Positions 15,777 to 25,198 of a DNA stretch of 50,706 nt are shown piece after piece. Positions within the stretch are counted from its first letter, which is position 1; every line of letters begins with the position of its first letter. The position numbers were made by a program, and so were the translations under genes. Location of the stretch: NCBI GenBank assembly GCA_964551635.1, contig CAZKDZ010000058.1, positions 1 to 50,706 on the forward strand, read 5' to 3'. Source of the DNA: JAAXHE01 sp964551635. GTDB taxonomy: Bacteria; Latescibacterota; UBA2968; GCA-2709665. The notes under the pieces were generated by a model. The model had not been told where the DNA came from. It ran no database searches and was given only the letters and a program-made list of their open reading frames with translations.

Positions 15777-18458
15777 TTATGCCAGAATCCCGTCACCCGC
15801 GACAACGGCTGGGGCGCCGGAATCGAACCGGACTTCCGCGAAGTCAGACTCCGCTTGCAGATCGAGCGCGGTATCGCCAACGTGTACCGCATTACCCTTG
15901 CAGATTGCGACCGACATCATCTCACCGTCGCGTCCCCGTCGAACCATGCAGAGTTCCGCGTCGGTCCGGATGTCCGTATCCTTCTGCAGCATCCATCCGC
16001 CGTCCCGCCCCTTATCTTCCGCGTCTCTGGCCAGGACCACGTCCCGCCGTCCATCCGTGAGTACGATTTCCACGGCCACGTCCGAATCCCAAGGGTCTCC
16101 GCTGTCTTCGACCTGCAGCGAAAGACGCCGTACTCCGGCGATGGCCGACTCCCCCTCATAGGGTTCGATGACACCCACGAACGTGGACGCCAGCGGACCC
16201 GCATCCGATTGCCGCCGCACCATCACCCTTGGGATCCAGGCCGTCTCGCTGCCGCCATAGCCGCGCAGCGCAACCCACGCCTCGGCAGTAGATGCCTGCG
16301 CGCCTGCGGTCAGGTCGGTGTAACGCAGGTGCACGTCGCGGTCCTCCTCGAGATAGCCGAACCGGTCCTCCATCTTCCAGTCCACGTGCCATCCCGGGGC
16401 CGGCCTTTCATCGCTCATGAAGTCGCGCATCTGCGTCTCGTACCCGTAATCCGCAGCGGGCGTCAGCGCGAGCCCCCGTGTCGAAATCTTCCCGAAATGA
16501 CTGTGCATGAACTTCGCGTGGTCTCGCCCGCCTGCGACGCGGAACACATCCAGAAGGTAGCTTCCAATGTCCGAAGTGTCGACCATCGCCACGGTCCGTT
16601 CATAGCGCGGTATTCCGTACAGCGCCGAACCGTTCGCCCGGATCGCCCGGAACTGATCGCCATCCGCCCACAACGTCGACTCGCCATCCGAGGGCCGCTC
16701 CTGGTCCTTCCCGTCCACAACCACGGTGTTGTGACCGGCGGTACTCACGTACCAGTGGAATTTCGGCCCGCTCCACCCTCCGTAATGTACCGGCGGGTAA
16801 CCGAAATCCGGCATCAGGTCCAGGCCCATTGCGAACAGCCCGAGGTTCATCCCGTCGGCGTGTCCGTGAGGTCCGCCCGAGTCGTAGTCCAGCCACGCGG
16901 CGCGGCGGCAGTCGCCCCGACCGGATCGCAGGATGGCCAGTCGCCACTCCGACTTGTTGGCGCCGGTCTGCCGGATTTCCGTACCGCTGGCGTCGATAAC
17001 GGCCTGCACGTCGGCCTGGAATGCCTCCGGATCGTCCACAAAGAGATCGTGCGGCAGCCCGTCGACCGTACTTCCGTTGGCCTGGAACAGCGCCTGAACG
17101 TAGGCCGCATCGCCCGTTTCCCGGTACAGATGCCACAGGAAAGCGTACATCGACGGCTCCAGCCCGGGATCTTTGGAGAAGGAGACGCCCACGTAATTGT
17201 CGACCTTACACGCGAAGTATCCCGTGTCGCCCGCCTGAGGATAGTATTGTTGCAGGCACCACGTATCGATATGAAACCGGTACGTCTGCCGCAGCTTCGG
17301 GTGCCTTGCCAGCATATCGCCCAGGAATCCGGGATCGACCCTGCTGAACCGCGCCAGGAACTGCGCCAGGCTCTGTATCACCCCTGAACAATAACCCGCG
17401 AGGCCCTTTTCCCCCGTCACGCCGTCCACCGCCGTGGCGCGATCCATCATCTCGGCGATCAGGCCATACACCTTCTCCCGGTTTCCCTCCCAGTCCAGGA
17501 CTGAATGAATCGTGATCAACGCGATTTCCTTGCGTGGATAGTTGGACCGGATCCGATCATGATTGACGACCGTATCCTGGAGTATACCCTCCTCGATATG
17601 CCGCGTCACGTCCGCCGGCGTCGCCTTGTTCGCCTCAATGCCGTACTGCGCGGCCTTCCCGCTTAGAAATCCCGCCAGGGCTTCATCTTCCCCCAACGCG
17701 TCCCTGACCTGATCGTAGGCCTGCGCGAGTACCCGCGCTTCCTCGCACGCGTCGTGCCAGGTGGACACGTACCCGGCGTGCGCGGGACCTTCATACATCA
17801 TCGCCTGGTCTTTGAAATTGAACGTCGTGTACAGGTCTGCCACCCGGTCGAGCAGCACCCCCGCCTTGTGGGCAAACACGGGCTCTCCCGTTGCCGCGTA
17901 TGCCGCTGCGAGCGCACTTATGCCTCCGTGGACGACCTGTTTCCACTGCCCGTATACCAGGTACGTGCCCACGAACCACCAGGTGTTTTCGCCGTCCCTG
18001 TACCCCTCGCCGTCGTCCACCCCGAACATGTGCAGCGGATCCGACGGATCGGGATGCTCCGTGTTGAACAGGAGCGAGCGGTCCGCAAGGCCGTGCTGGA
18101 ATACACCTTGTTCATCCAGACCGGAGCGGTAGAACGCGTAAAAGTCGTTTTTTGGAAACAACTCTTTGCAGTGCGGGCATCGAAGCTTCCACGGGAGGCG
18201 CAACGCCTGGATTCGCCAGTTGTACATCGGCACACCCTCCCCGCACGCCGGGCAGTGCCCGTTCGACCAGACCATCCAGGACCTCCGGATGGTACTGCCG
18301 AACATCAGGTCCCACAGCTCATCGTCCGAAAACCCCACCCACGGCCGAGCGGCCTCGACGATCCTGTCCCGCGCCTGCCTTGCCGACGCGTGACGATTTG
18401 CGTTGCGCTTCGCCTTTTCAATCAGCTCCGCCGGGTAGAACAAGCTGCCCTTGCTCAC
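15777..18458 (-). CDS. Heparinase II/III family protein with N-terminal zinc ribbon
   Basis: 893 residues from a GTG at 18458 with GAGGAGG upstream. The first 110 residues carry two cysteine pairs (CPACGEG and CPHCKELFP) that look like a zinc ribbon. An alpha/alpha toroid follows (GENTWWFVGTYLVYGQW, ALAAAYAATGEP) and then the heparinase II/III beta-sandwich with GGPHGHADGMNLGLFAMG and STAGHNTVVVDGKDQ, where His and Tyr side chains act in beta-elimination of uronic-acid glycans. No signal peptide, so it would act on imported oligosaccharides, or be exported in another way. First gene of the operon with CocE, SDR and aminotransferase. Substrate unknown. Confidence 0.88.
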   Translation of the reverse strand: MSKGSLFYPAELIEKAKRNANRHASARQARDRIVEAARPWVGFSDDELWDLMFGSTIRRSWMVWSNGHCPACGEGVPMYNWRIQALRLPWKLRCPHCKELFPKNDFYAFYRSGLDEQGVFQHGLADRSLLFNTEHPDPSDPLHMFGVDDGEGYRDGENTWWFVGTYLVYGQWKQVVHGGISALAAAYAATGEPVFAHKAGVLLDRVADLYTTFNFKDQAMMYEGPAHAGYVSTWHDACEEARVLAQAYDQVRDALGEDEALAGFLSGKAAQYGIEANKATPADVTRHIEEGILQDTVVNHDRIRSNYPRKEIALITIHSVLDWEGNREKVYGLIAEMMDRATAVDGVTGEKGLAGYCSGVIQSLAQFLARFSRVDPGFLGDMLARHPKLRQTYRFHIDTWCLQQYYPQAGDTGYFACKVDNYVGVSFSKDPGLEPSMYAFLWHLYRETGDAAYVQALFQANGSTVDGLPHDLFVDDPEAFQADVQAVIDASGTEIRQTGANKSEWRLAILRSGRGDCRRAAWLDYDSGGPHGHADGMNLGLFAMGLDLMPDFGYPPVHYGGWSGPKFHWYVSTAGHNTVVVDGKDQERPSDGESTLWADGDQFRAIRANGSALYGIPRYERTVAMVDTSDIGSYLLDVFRVAGGRDHAKFMHSHFGKISTRGLALTPAADYGYETQMRDFMSDERPAPGWHVDWKMEDRFGYLEEDRDVHLRYTDLTAGAQASTAEAWVALRGYGGSETAWIPRVMVRRQSDAGPLASTFVGVIEPYEGESAIAGVRRLSLQVEDSGDPWDSDVAVEIVLTDGRRDVVLARDAEDKGRDGGWMLQKDTDIRTDAELCMVRRGRDGEMMSVAICKGNAVHVGDTALDLQAESDFAEVRFDSGAPAVVAGDGILA

Positions 18459-18578
18459 GTCTGTGCCTCCTCGTTGTGTTGCGGCGCAGGGTCAATCCTG
18501 CTTGATCGACCCGACGCGGCGCGCTATTTTCGCTTGCAGAAGTCTCCCTCAAATACCCAAGGTACAGGAAACGGACCT

Positions 18579-19790
18579 ATGCTGATTGCCTCACAGGACT
18601 TCCGCTGGCACGACCGCGGCGAAGGAGGCGTCTACATCTTCGGAGAGGACGGCTACCTCACGATCGACGGTTCGGGAGGCCGCGCGCGCTGTGCCAGGCG
18701 AATCGAAAATACCATTCGTCGCCCGGAAGATGCAGTTGCGCTGAAACTCCGGGTGGCCCTTGGAAAGTGCTACCATATTCTCTTCACTTGCGCGGACGAC
18801 CGGATTGCGCTGGAATGCCTGATAGACGGCGATGGTCGAATCCAGCTGGCAGGGGGCAGGGGAACCGTCGACTCCGGAAGGTCCCTGACCTTTCACTACG
18901 GCAGATCCTACGCCGATCCGGCCGTTCGCCCACCCTACGTCGTGCCGTCCGACGAACATCGCCTGACCTTTTCGGGATTCGATTTCGAAAAGGGGAGGTT
19001 CATGTTCACCCTGGACAATAACGACCCGGTTGAGATTCAAGGATGCGTTGGACCGGACATTGACGAAATCAGAACGATCGAACTGGCCACGGAGACGGTT
19101 GGGCCCGGCAGTCTCATGCGCCTGAGGGAATACGCCGAATTCAACGATGGCGCGGCATCCCGTGAGACGTTTCCGCTGCACTGGGCGCCGGTTCCTCCCC
19201 CTCCGGACGGCATGCCGGACGACAACGTCTGCGAAACGGTCATGCGCCCCGTGGATTTCCGCTGGCTGGAGACGACCACGAAGTACGGTTACGTCAAGGC
19301 ACGGATCCCGCCGCTGAAAGCGGGCGCCGTGGAATTCGAGATGAAGCCTGCCGACGCGGCGCTGGAGTCATGCCTCATCCTGGAGGAACACCAGGGCATC
19401 ATCAAATACGGCAACATCCAGTTCGGGTTGCTACGGGGCAAGATAATCATCTGCACCGGGGAAGGCACCACCGAATTCGATCAGGCCGTTGAGGTCGTGA
19501 GCGGAAGGGTGTACAGGTTCCGGATTGAATGGGATGCGCGAAGCGGCGAGGTGCGTCTCCGGATCGACGGGGAAACGATGACAAACAGAGGGTCGGACGC
19601 ATTCTCCTTCGCCAACCTTCCGGTGAACGGGATCGATACCATCACGCTCCATCCGGGAGACGTGCGGGCGAGAAGAAGCCTCATGGAGAAACGCCTCGGC
19701 GCAAAGCCGCGGGAGGTGACCACGTCGATCGTACTCTGGGGCGCATTCCGGGTTTACGATCTTGGTGGGAAACAAGCGGATTCACATTGA
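18579..19790 (+). CDS. Unknown protein with two beta-sandwich-like halves, 403 aa
   Basis: The open frame reaches back to 17754, but that part is antisense to the lyase. The ATG at 18579 has AGGAA upstream and lies 120 bases from the divergent lyase start, so it is the likely start. The product is strand-rich and appears to have two similar-sized halves (about 1-200 and 225-390), each with concanavalin/LamG-like patterns such as VALKLRVALGKCYHILFTC and VYRFRIEWDARSGEVRLRIDGE. I do not recognise the family. A carbohydrate-binding or lyase-accessory role would fit the divergent lyase operon; this is inference. Confidence 0.7.
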   Translation: MLIASQDFRWHDRGEGGVYIFGEDGYLTIDGSGGRARCARRIENTIRRPEDAVALKLRVALGKCYHILFTCADDRIALECLIDGDGRIQLAGGRGTVDSGRSLTFHYGRSYADPAVRPPYVVPSDEHRLTFSGFDFEKGRFMFTLDNNDPVEIQGCVGPDIDEIRTIELATETVGPGSLMRLREYAEFNDGAASRETFPLHWAPVPPPPDGMPDDNVCETVMRPVDFRWLETTTKYGYVKARIPPLKAGAVEFEMKPADAALESCLILEEHQGIIKYGNIQFGLLRGKIIICTGEGTTEFDQAVEVVSGRVYRFRIEWDARSGEVRLRIDGETMTNRGSDAFSFANLPVNGIDTITLHPGDVRARRSLMEKRLGAKPREVTTSIVLWGAFRVYDLGGKQADSH

Positions 19791-20168
19791 CGATGCCGCC
19801 TTGCGATATCAATTCCCGAATGCCTGGTTCCAGTAGGGGCGACCACCCGGCTCCAGGTTTTATGGAACCCTCGCCCGGGCGGGTTCGTCAGCGAGGTACG
19901 TGGCCCGACGGTTGCGATCGAATTCGTACGCATCTGACTTCAGTCATCCCGCATTTCTCCGGCAAGCACGAGCATTAATGGTAATGATCTCGCGTCTTCA
20001 CCGTGAATTGGATGGGGTATACGTCCTTGACTTTCCGGGCGCATTGATTAATTTCCGTTCGGTCCCCGGCGCTCGATCGTCGGACCGAACGTTGAGATTC
20101 CAGACGGGCGGACGGAATCAGCAAGCTGCCGCCCGCCGCCGTCAGGGGAGAATCACGGAGGAACGATC
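19791..20168. other. Intergenic region with one strong hairpin
   Basis: About 380 bases without a convincing gene. A perfect 10-bp inverted repeat (CGTTCGGTCC at 20056-20065, GGACCGAACG at 20082-20091, 16-base spacer) lies 78 bases upstream of the FAD oxidoreductase start. No T-run follows, so it may be an operator or leader hairpin for the oxidoreductase pair. Confidence 0.45.
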
Positions 20169-21437
20169 GTGCACGTCGCCATAATCGGCAACGGCGTCAC
20201 CGGTGTCAGCGCGGCGATCAGGCTGCGGCGCAAGCAGCCGGACTGGCGCATCACCCTGATTTCCGGCGAATCCAGATACCACTATTCGCGGCCGGCCCTG
20301 ATGTACGTTTTCATGGGCCATATGACCTATCAGGGCACCAAACCCTTCGAAGACGACTTCTGGTCCATTAACCGGCTGGACCTGCGCAGGGACTGGGTCG
20401 CCGGGATCGACGCCTCGCGAAAATGCCTTGCTCTCCACCGGGGCGGTGACTTTCACTTTGACAAACTGCTCATTGCCGCCGGCTCGAAATCCAACAAATT
20501 CGGATGGCCGGGACAGGACCTCGAAGGCGTTCAGGGCCTCTATTCCCTCCAGGACCTCCGCAGCCTTTACGACAACGCGAAGCACACCCGGCACGCCGTG
20601 ATTGTCGGCGGCGGCCTCATCGGAATCGAACTGGCCGAAATGCTGCATTCGCGCAACATTCACGTCACCTTTCTGGTACGCGAGCCGTCCTACTGGGGCA
20701 ACGTCCTTCCCAGGGAAGAGTCCGGTATGATCAACGAAATCATCCGGGAACAGGGCATCGGTCTCAAACTCAGCACCAGCCTCAAGGAGATTCAGGACGA
20801 CGGGAACGGCAGAGTATGCGGCGTTGTAACGGAAGACGGCGAGCGGCTGGAATGCCAGTTTGTGGGCCTGACCGCGGGCGTGTCTCCGAATATAGACCTC
20901 GTAAGGGATTCCGAAATCGAAACCGGCCGGGGGATCCTTGTCGATCACAGTTTTCAGACCAGCGTTCCGGACGTCTACGCCGCGGGCGACTGTGCCGAAA
21001 TCGTCACCGGCGGCGAGCGGAACCTGTTGCAGCAGGTCTGGTACACCGGCAGGAAACAGGGAGAGGTGGCTGGGGACGTCATCGCGGGAGAAGACTGTAC
21101 CTACGACCCGGGCATCTGGTTCAACTCCGCCAAGTTCCTGGATCTGGAATACCAGGTCTACGGCCGCGTCAACCTCAATGTGCCGGGCGAAAAAAACCTC
21201 TACTGGCAACATCCGACACAACGGCAATCCGTGCGTATCGTGCATACCGAACCGGACGTCATCGGCATCAATCTGATGGGGATCCGATACCGCCACGAAG
21301 TCTGCGAACGCTGGATTTCGGAACAGCGCCCGGTCGACTTCGTGCTGGACAACCTGGGGGAGGCCAATTTCGACCCCGAGTTCTTCGACAGGCACGAATC
21401 CGAAATCGTACCCGCCCTCAGGGAGCAAATGTCATGA
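20169..21437 (+). CDS. NAD(P)/FAD-dependent oxidoreductase
   Basis: 422 residues from a GTG at 20169 with GGAGG nine bases before it. Pyridine nucleotide-disulfide oxidoreductase fold: FAD motif GNGVTGVSAA at 7-16, NAD motif IVGGGLIGIELAEML near 145, and the second FAD motif VYAAGDCAE near 275. No redox-active CxxC pair is visible, so it resembles ferredoxin/rubredoxin/nitrite reductase-type flavoproteins. The C-terminal 100 residues are not recognised. Its stop overlaps the ATG of the membrane polyferredoxin (ATGA), which suggests that the two form an electron-transfer module in which this protein passes electrons between NAD(P)H and the Fe-S membrane subunit. Confidence 0.88.
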   Translation: MHVAIIGNGVTGVSAAIRLRRKQPDWRITLISGESRYHYSRPALMYVFMGHMTYQGTKPFEDDFWSINRLDLRRDWVAGIDASRKCLALHRGGDFHFDKLLIAAGSKSNKFGWPGQDLEGVQGLYSLQDLRSLYDNAKHTRHAVIVGGGLIGIELAEMLHSRNIHVTFLVREPSYWGNVLPREESGMINEIIREQGIGLKLSTSLKEIQDDGNGRVCGVVTEDGERLECQFVGLTAGVSPNIDLVRDSEIETGRGILVDHSFQTSVPDVYAAGDCAEIVTGGERNLLQQVWYTGRKQGEVAGDVIAGEDCTYDPGIWFNSAKFLDLEYQVYGRVNLNVPGEKNLYWQHPTQRQSVRIVHTEPDVIGINLMGIRYRHEVCERWISEQRPVDFVLDNLGEANFDPEFFDRHESEIVPALREQMS

Positions 21438-22930
21438 TCGATTCCGCCACCCTAGACTACGACTTCGACGAGGAAACACTGGGCTTCGAGGAACCGCCCG
21501 AGCAGCCCGCGCCGCCGGCAACGTGGCCGGAAAGGATCTCCATTGCGGCCGTAGCGCTCGGCTTCCTGGCACTCATCGTGACACTGCTCGGACCGCTCTC
21601 CGGTACATGGACAGGCATCCTGCTCAGCTTCGGACCTATCGTGCTGGGTTCGGCCGCGTATTACTGGTTCACCTACAGGAATACAGTCCCTGGGATCAAG
21701 CACGACGGCATCATGTTCGGCAGCGCGACCCATCTGGGACTCATCGGATGGGCCCTGGGCATTGCCATCACCGGATTTTACGTCGTGCTCTATTGGTGGC
21801 CCGATTTCCTGGAACGCGGCGTCCGGCTGGTGGACCCGCTATCCAATGCGCTCGCGGGAGGGCCGGCGGACCGATGGTTCTTCTACGGCTTCCTGTACAC
21901 GCTCGCCATCCTCGTATTCGGCGTCCGCATGTTCATGAAGTACCGCCACAACCGCTACCAGATCATCCGTACCGCGTCGGTGATGTTTTTCCAGCTTGGC
22001 TTCGCCTTTCTCATACCGCAGCTGCTCAAGAGCTTCAACCAGCCTGAGTTCTATTTCACCTATTTCTGGCCGCTCAAATACGACTACCTCTTTCCCTCCA
22101 CCGTGAGCAGTCTGACCGGCCATCCCGGCGCACTCGGCGTCTTTATGGTCTTCTGGGGCGCCGTGGCCACCTTCATCGCCACGCCTGTACTCACCTACTT
22201 CTACGGAAAACGCTGGTACTGCTCCTGGGTTTGCGGCTGCGGCGGCCTCGCCGAGACCCTGGGCGATCCCTTTCGGCAACTCTCCAGCAAGACGACCCGA
22301 TCCTGGAGGATCGAACGGGGCATCATCTACTCGGTCCTCATCTTCATCACCGTAACCACAATCGCGCTCTGGGTCAACTCCGCCACCGAAGGCCGCGTCT
22401 TCGGCCGGCTTTCGGGACCGCTTGCCAGCGCGTACGGATTCTACATAGGCGCCCTGTTTTCCGGGGTCATCGGTGTGGGCTTCTATCCGCTGATGGGAAG
22501 CCGGGTCTGGTGCCGCTTCGGCTGCCCCATGGCCGCGATTCTGGGCATCTTCCAGCGTTTCTACTCCCGCTTCCGGATCACCACCAACGGCGGCCAGTGC
22601 ATGTCCTGCGGGAACTGCTCCACCTACTGCGAAATGGGCATCGACGTCCGGGCGTACGCCCAGCGCGGCGAGAACATTGTGCGCGCTTCGTGCGTGGGAT
22701 GCGGTATCTGCTCGGCCGTCTGCCCGCGCGGCGTGCTCAAACTGGAAAACGGCCCCACGCACGCCGACCGGTACCCCGGCTCAGATCGACCCCTGGCCGC
22801 CTTCCAGGAAGCGGTGAGCGCCGCGAAGGTGTACGAGGGAACGAACGGGGCGGCCGCGCCGGAACCCGTAGATCCTGCCCTCCTCAGCCAGCGCAGGCCG
22901 CTAAAGTCGCAGTTCACGCGGCGTCTATAA
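21434..22930 (+). CDS. Membrane polyferredoxin (NapH/CcoG/NosR-like 4Fe-4S protein)
   Basis: 498 residues. An acidic N-terminus is followed by about six to eight membrane spans (for example ISIAAVALGFLALIVTLL, LGLIGWALGIAITGFYVVLYW, LGVFMVFWGAVATFIATPVL). The signature motifs are CSWVCGCGG after the KRWY motif, CRFGCPMAA, and two classical 4Fe-4S clusters CMSCGNCSTYCEMG and CVGCGICSAVCPRG in the soluble C-terminal domain. This arrangement is typical of NapH/NosR/CcoG membrane electron carriers. Translationally coupled to the flavoprotein upstream. Its 3' end overlaps the convergent icd gene by 17 bases. Confidence 0.9.
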   Translation: MIDSATLDYDFDEETLGFEEPPEQPAPPATWPERISIAAVALGFLALIVTLLGPLSGTWTGILLSFGPIVLGSAAYYWFTYRNTVPGIKHDGIMFGSATHLGLIGWALGIAITGFYVVLYWWPDFLERGVRLVDPLSNALAGGPADRWFFYGFLYTLAILVFGVRMFMKYRHNRYQIIRTASVMFFQLGFAFLIPQLLKSFNQPEFYFTYFWPLKYDYLFPSTVSSLTGHPGALGVFMVFWGAVATFIATPVLTYFYGKRWYCSWVCGCGGLAETLGDPFRQLSSKTTRSWRIERGIIYSVLIFITVTTIALWVNSATEGRVFGRLSGPLASAYGFYIGALFSGVIGVGFYPLMGSRVWCRFGCPMAAILGIFQRFYSRFRITTNGGQCMSCGNCSTYCEMGIDVRAYAQRGENIVRASCVGCGICSAVCPRGVLKLENGPTHADRYPGSDRPLAAFQEAVSAAKVYEGTNGAAAPEPVDPALLSQRRPLKSQFTRRL

Positions 22931-25142
22931 TGGCGTTGAAGGTCCCGCTGGGACGCATCGCGTCGGCTGTCCGATCCGGGTCGGGCGCGTAATAGCCGCC
23001 AAGATCCACCGGCTCGCCCTGGGCGGCCAACAACTCCGCTGTAATCCGGTCCTCATTCTCCTCGAGCTTTTCCGCAACGTCCCCGAACCGTGCATTCAGT
23101 TCCGCGTCGGTGTCCTGCGCCGCCAGGGCCCGGGCCCAATACATCGCCAGATAGAACGTGCTGCCCCGGTTGTCGATCTCGTTCACCCTTCGTGACGGCG
23201 ACCGCGAGTTTTCCAGGTATTTGGTGATGGCCTCGTCCAGCGTATCCGCGAACACAGCGGCTTTTGCGTTTCCCGTGGTTTCTGCGATCAGCCGGAACGA
23301 CGGCACGAGGGCACAGTATTCGCCCAGCGAGTCCCACCTGAGGTGCCCCTCCTGCAGGAACTGCTGGACGTGCTTGGGCGCCGATCCGCCCGCCCCGGTC
23401 TCGAACAGCCCGCCGCCGTTCATCAGCCGGACGATCGACAGCATCCTCGCGCTGGTCCCGAGTTCCAGTATGGGAAAGAGATCCGTCAGATAATCGCGAA
23501 GCACGTTGCCCGTCGCCGCGATCGTATCCTCTCCCCTGCGTATCCGTTCCAGCGAAAACCGCATCGCGTCGCGGGGCTTCATCACGCGGACGTCCAGGCC
23601 CTCCGTGTCGTGTTCAGGGAGATAGACATCCACCTTTGCGATGATTTCCGCGTCATGCGCCCTTTCACGGTCCAGCCAGAACACCACCGGCGTAGCGGAG
23701 ACGCTCGCCCGGCTCACGGCCAGGCCCACCCAGTCTCTGATCGCGGCGTCCTTCGTCTGACACATCCGGAAGATATCCCCGACTTCCACCTCCTGAACGA
23801 GCAACACGTCGCCGGACGCATCCACAACGCGAATCACACCCGCGCCGGGAGCTTCGAAGGTCTTGTCGTGCGACCCGTATTCCTCGGCCTTCTGCGCCAT
23901 CAGACCCACGTTGGACACGCTGCCCATCGTGGCGGGGTCGAACTGCCCCCGCGCCTTCGCGTCTTCGAGAATCTCGCTGTACATGGTCGCGTAGCACCGG
24001 TCCGGCACGATGGCGATCGTATCCTGCAGTTCGCCGTCCCGGTTCCACATCTTCCCGCCGTCGCGGACCACATTGGGCATCGAGGCATCGATAATCACGT
24101 CGTTCGGCATATGGAGATTGGTGATGCCTCGATCGGAGTCGACCATCGCCAGACCGGGACGAGTCTCATATACCGCGGCAATGTCGGCCTCGATCTCCGA
24201 CCTTTTGCCGGCGGGAAGGCGATCGAGCCGTGACAAAACGTCGGCCAGGCCGTAGTTCACGTCTGCCCCGATCGCTTCCAGCGTATCGGCGTGTTTATCC
24301 AGCGCCTCCCGAAAATAGACCGAGACACAGTGACCGAACATGATCGGATCGGAGACTTTCATCATGGTGGACTTAAGATGCAGCGACAGCAGCGCGCCGT
24401 CACGCTTCGCCGCATCCATCTGCTCCGAAAAGAACCGCCGGAGGGCGTTCACGTTCATCACCGCGGTGTCCACCACCTCGCCGGCTTCCAGGGATATCCC
24501 TTCCTTGAGTACGTTGACCCGATCGTCGCCCGCGACGAACTCGATTCGCACATCGGTCTCCGCGTTGACGGTGGTCGATTTCTCGCTTTCGAAGAAGTCC
24601 CCACCGGTCATGTGGGCGACCCGGGCCCTGGACCCCGATTTCGGCCAGGATTGCATCATCCTGTGCGGATGTCGCCGGAAGAACGCCTTTACCGAAGCGG
24701 CAGCCCGCCGGTCCGAGTTTCCCTCTCTCAGGACGGGATTCACGGCTGAGCCGAGGATCACCGAGAAACGCGCCTGCAATGTACGCTCGGCGTCGTTCCG
24801 GGGTTCGTCGGGATAATCCGGAATATCGTACCCCTTCGCCTGTAACTCGCTGATCGCCGCTTTCAGCTGCGGAATCGTGGCGCTGATATTGGGGAGCTTG
24901 AGGATATTGGCCTCGGGTTTCCGGGTCAGGGCGCCGAGTTCACCCAGGCAATCCGGAATCCGCTGCGCTTCGGCCAGATTTTCGGGAAAATTGGCGATGA
25001 TTCTGCCGGCAAGGGAGATGTCGCTGATTTCGACGTCGATGCCGGACCCACGGATGTAGGACCGGACAACCGGCAGCAACGCGCCGGTGGCCAGCGCGGG
25101 CGCTTCGTCGATCTTCGTCCATGTGATTTTGGCTGTCGCCAT
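22914..25142 (-). CDS. icd: Monomeric NADP-dependent isocitrate dehydrogenase
   Basis: 742 residues from ATG 25142, preceded by AAGGAG; the usual length of the monomeric (IDH-II) type is about 740. Converts isocitrate to 2-oxoglutarate with NADP. Family blocks are clear: PNISATIPQLKAAISELQ near 110, the substrate-binding SVILGSAVNPVLREGNSDRRA region near 135, LLSLHLKSTMMKVSDPIMFGH near 255, DASMPNVVRDGGKMWN near 350 and GTSARMLSIVRLMNGGGLFETGAGGSAPKH near 590. Cytoplasmic. It follows the large lyase gene by 56 bases on the same strand and may be cotranscribed. Confidence 0.96.
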   Translation of the reverse strand: MATAKITWTKIDEAPALATGALLPVVRSYIRGSGIDVEISDISLAGRIIANFPENLAEAQRIPDCLGELGALTRKPEANILKLPNISATIPQLKAAISELQAKGYDIPDYPDEPRNDAERTLQARFSVILGSAVNPVLREGNSDRRAAASVKAFFRRHPHRMMQSWPKSGSRARVAHMTGGDFFESEKSTTVNAETDVRIEFVAGDDRVNVLKEGISLEAGEVVDTAVMNVNALRRFFSEQMDAAKRDGALLSLHLKSTMMKVSDPIMFGHCVSVYFREALDKHADTLEAIGADVNYGLADVLSRLDRLPAGKRSEIEADIAAVYETRPGLAMVDSDRGITNLHMPNDVIIDASMPNVVRDGGKMWNRDGELQDTIAIVPDRCYATMYSEILEDAKARGQFDPATMGSVSNVGLMAQKAEEYGSHDKTFEAPGAGVIRVVDASGDVLLVQEVEVGDIFRMCQTKDAAIRDWVGLAVSRASVSATPVVFWLDRERAHDAEIIAKVDVYLPEHDTEGLDVRVMKPRDAMRFSLERIRRGEDTIAATGNVLRDYLTDLFPILELGTSARMLSIVRLMNGGGLFETGAGGSAPKHVQQFLQEGHLRWDSLGEYCALVPSFRLIAETTGNAKAAVFADTLDEAITKYLENSRSPSRRVNEIDNRGSTFYLAMYWARALAAQDTDAELNARFGDVAEKLEENEDRITAELLAAQGEPVDLGGYYAPDPDRTADAMRPSGTFNAIIDAA

Positions 25143-25198
25143 TTGCTGTCCTCTCCTTAGCTTATTGACAAATCCTGCGGGAGACAGACCCCGCTGTA

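Noticed and set aside
13800..17387. Very long open frames on the plus strand (13800-15404 and 15465-17387) of 500-640 codons.
   Set aside because: They lie antisense to the CocE and lyase genes, which have clear catalytic motifs, and show no domain; GC-rich third positions produce such frames.
17754..18578. N-terminal extension of the plus-strand frame that ends at 19790.
   Set aside because: Antisense to the lyase gene; a proper ATG with a ribosome site is at 18579.
20142..21428. 428-codon frame antisense to the FAD oxidoreductase; similar ones at 26327-27862, 33508-35115, 38058-39101 and 47933-48955.
   Set aside because: Compositionally driven frames without motifs. The opposite strands encode recognised families, or for 47933-48955 a mostly recognised gene.
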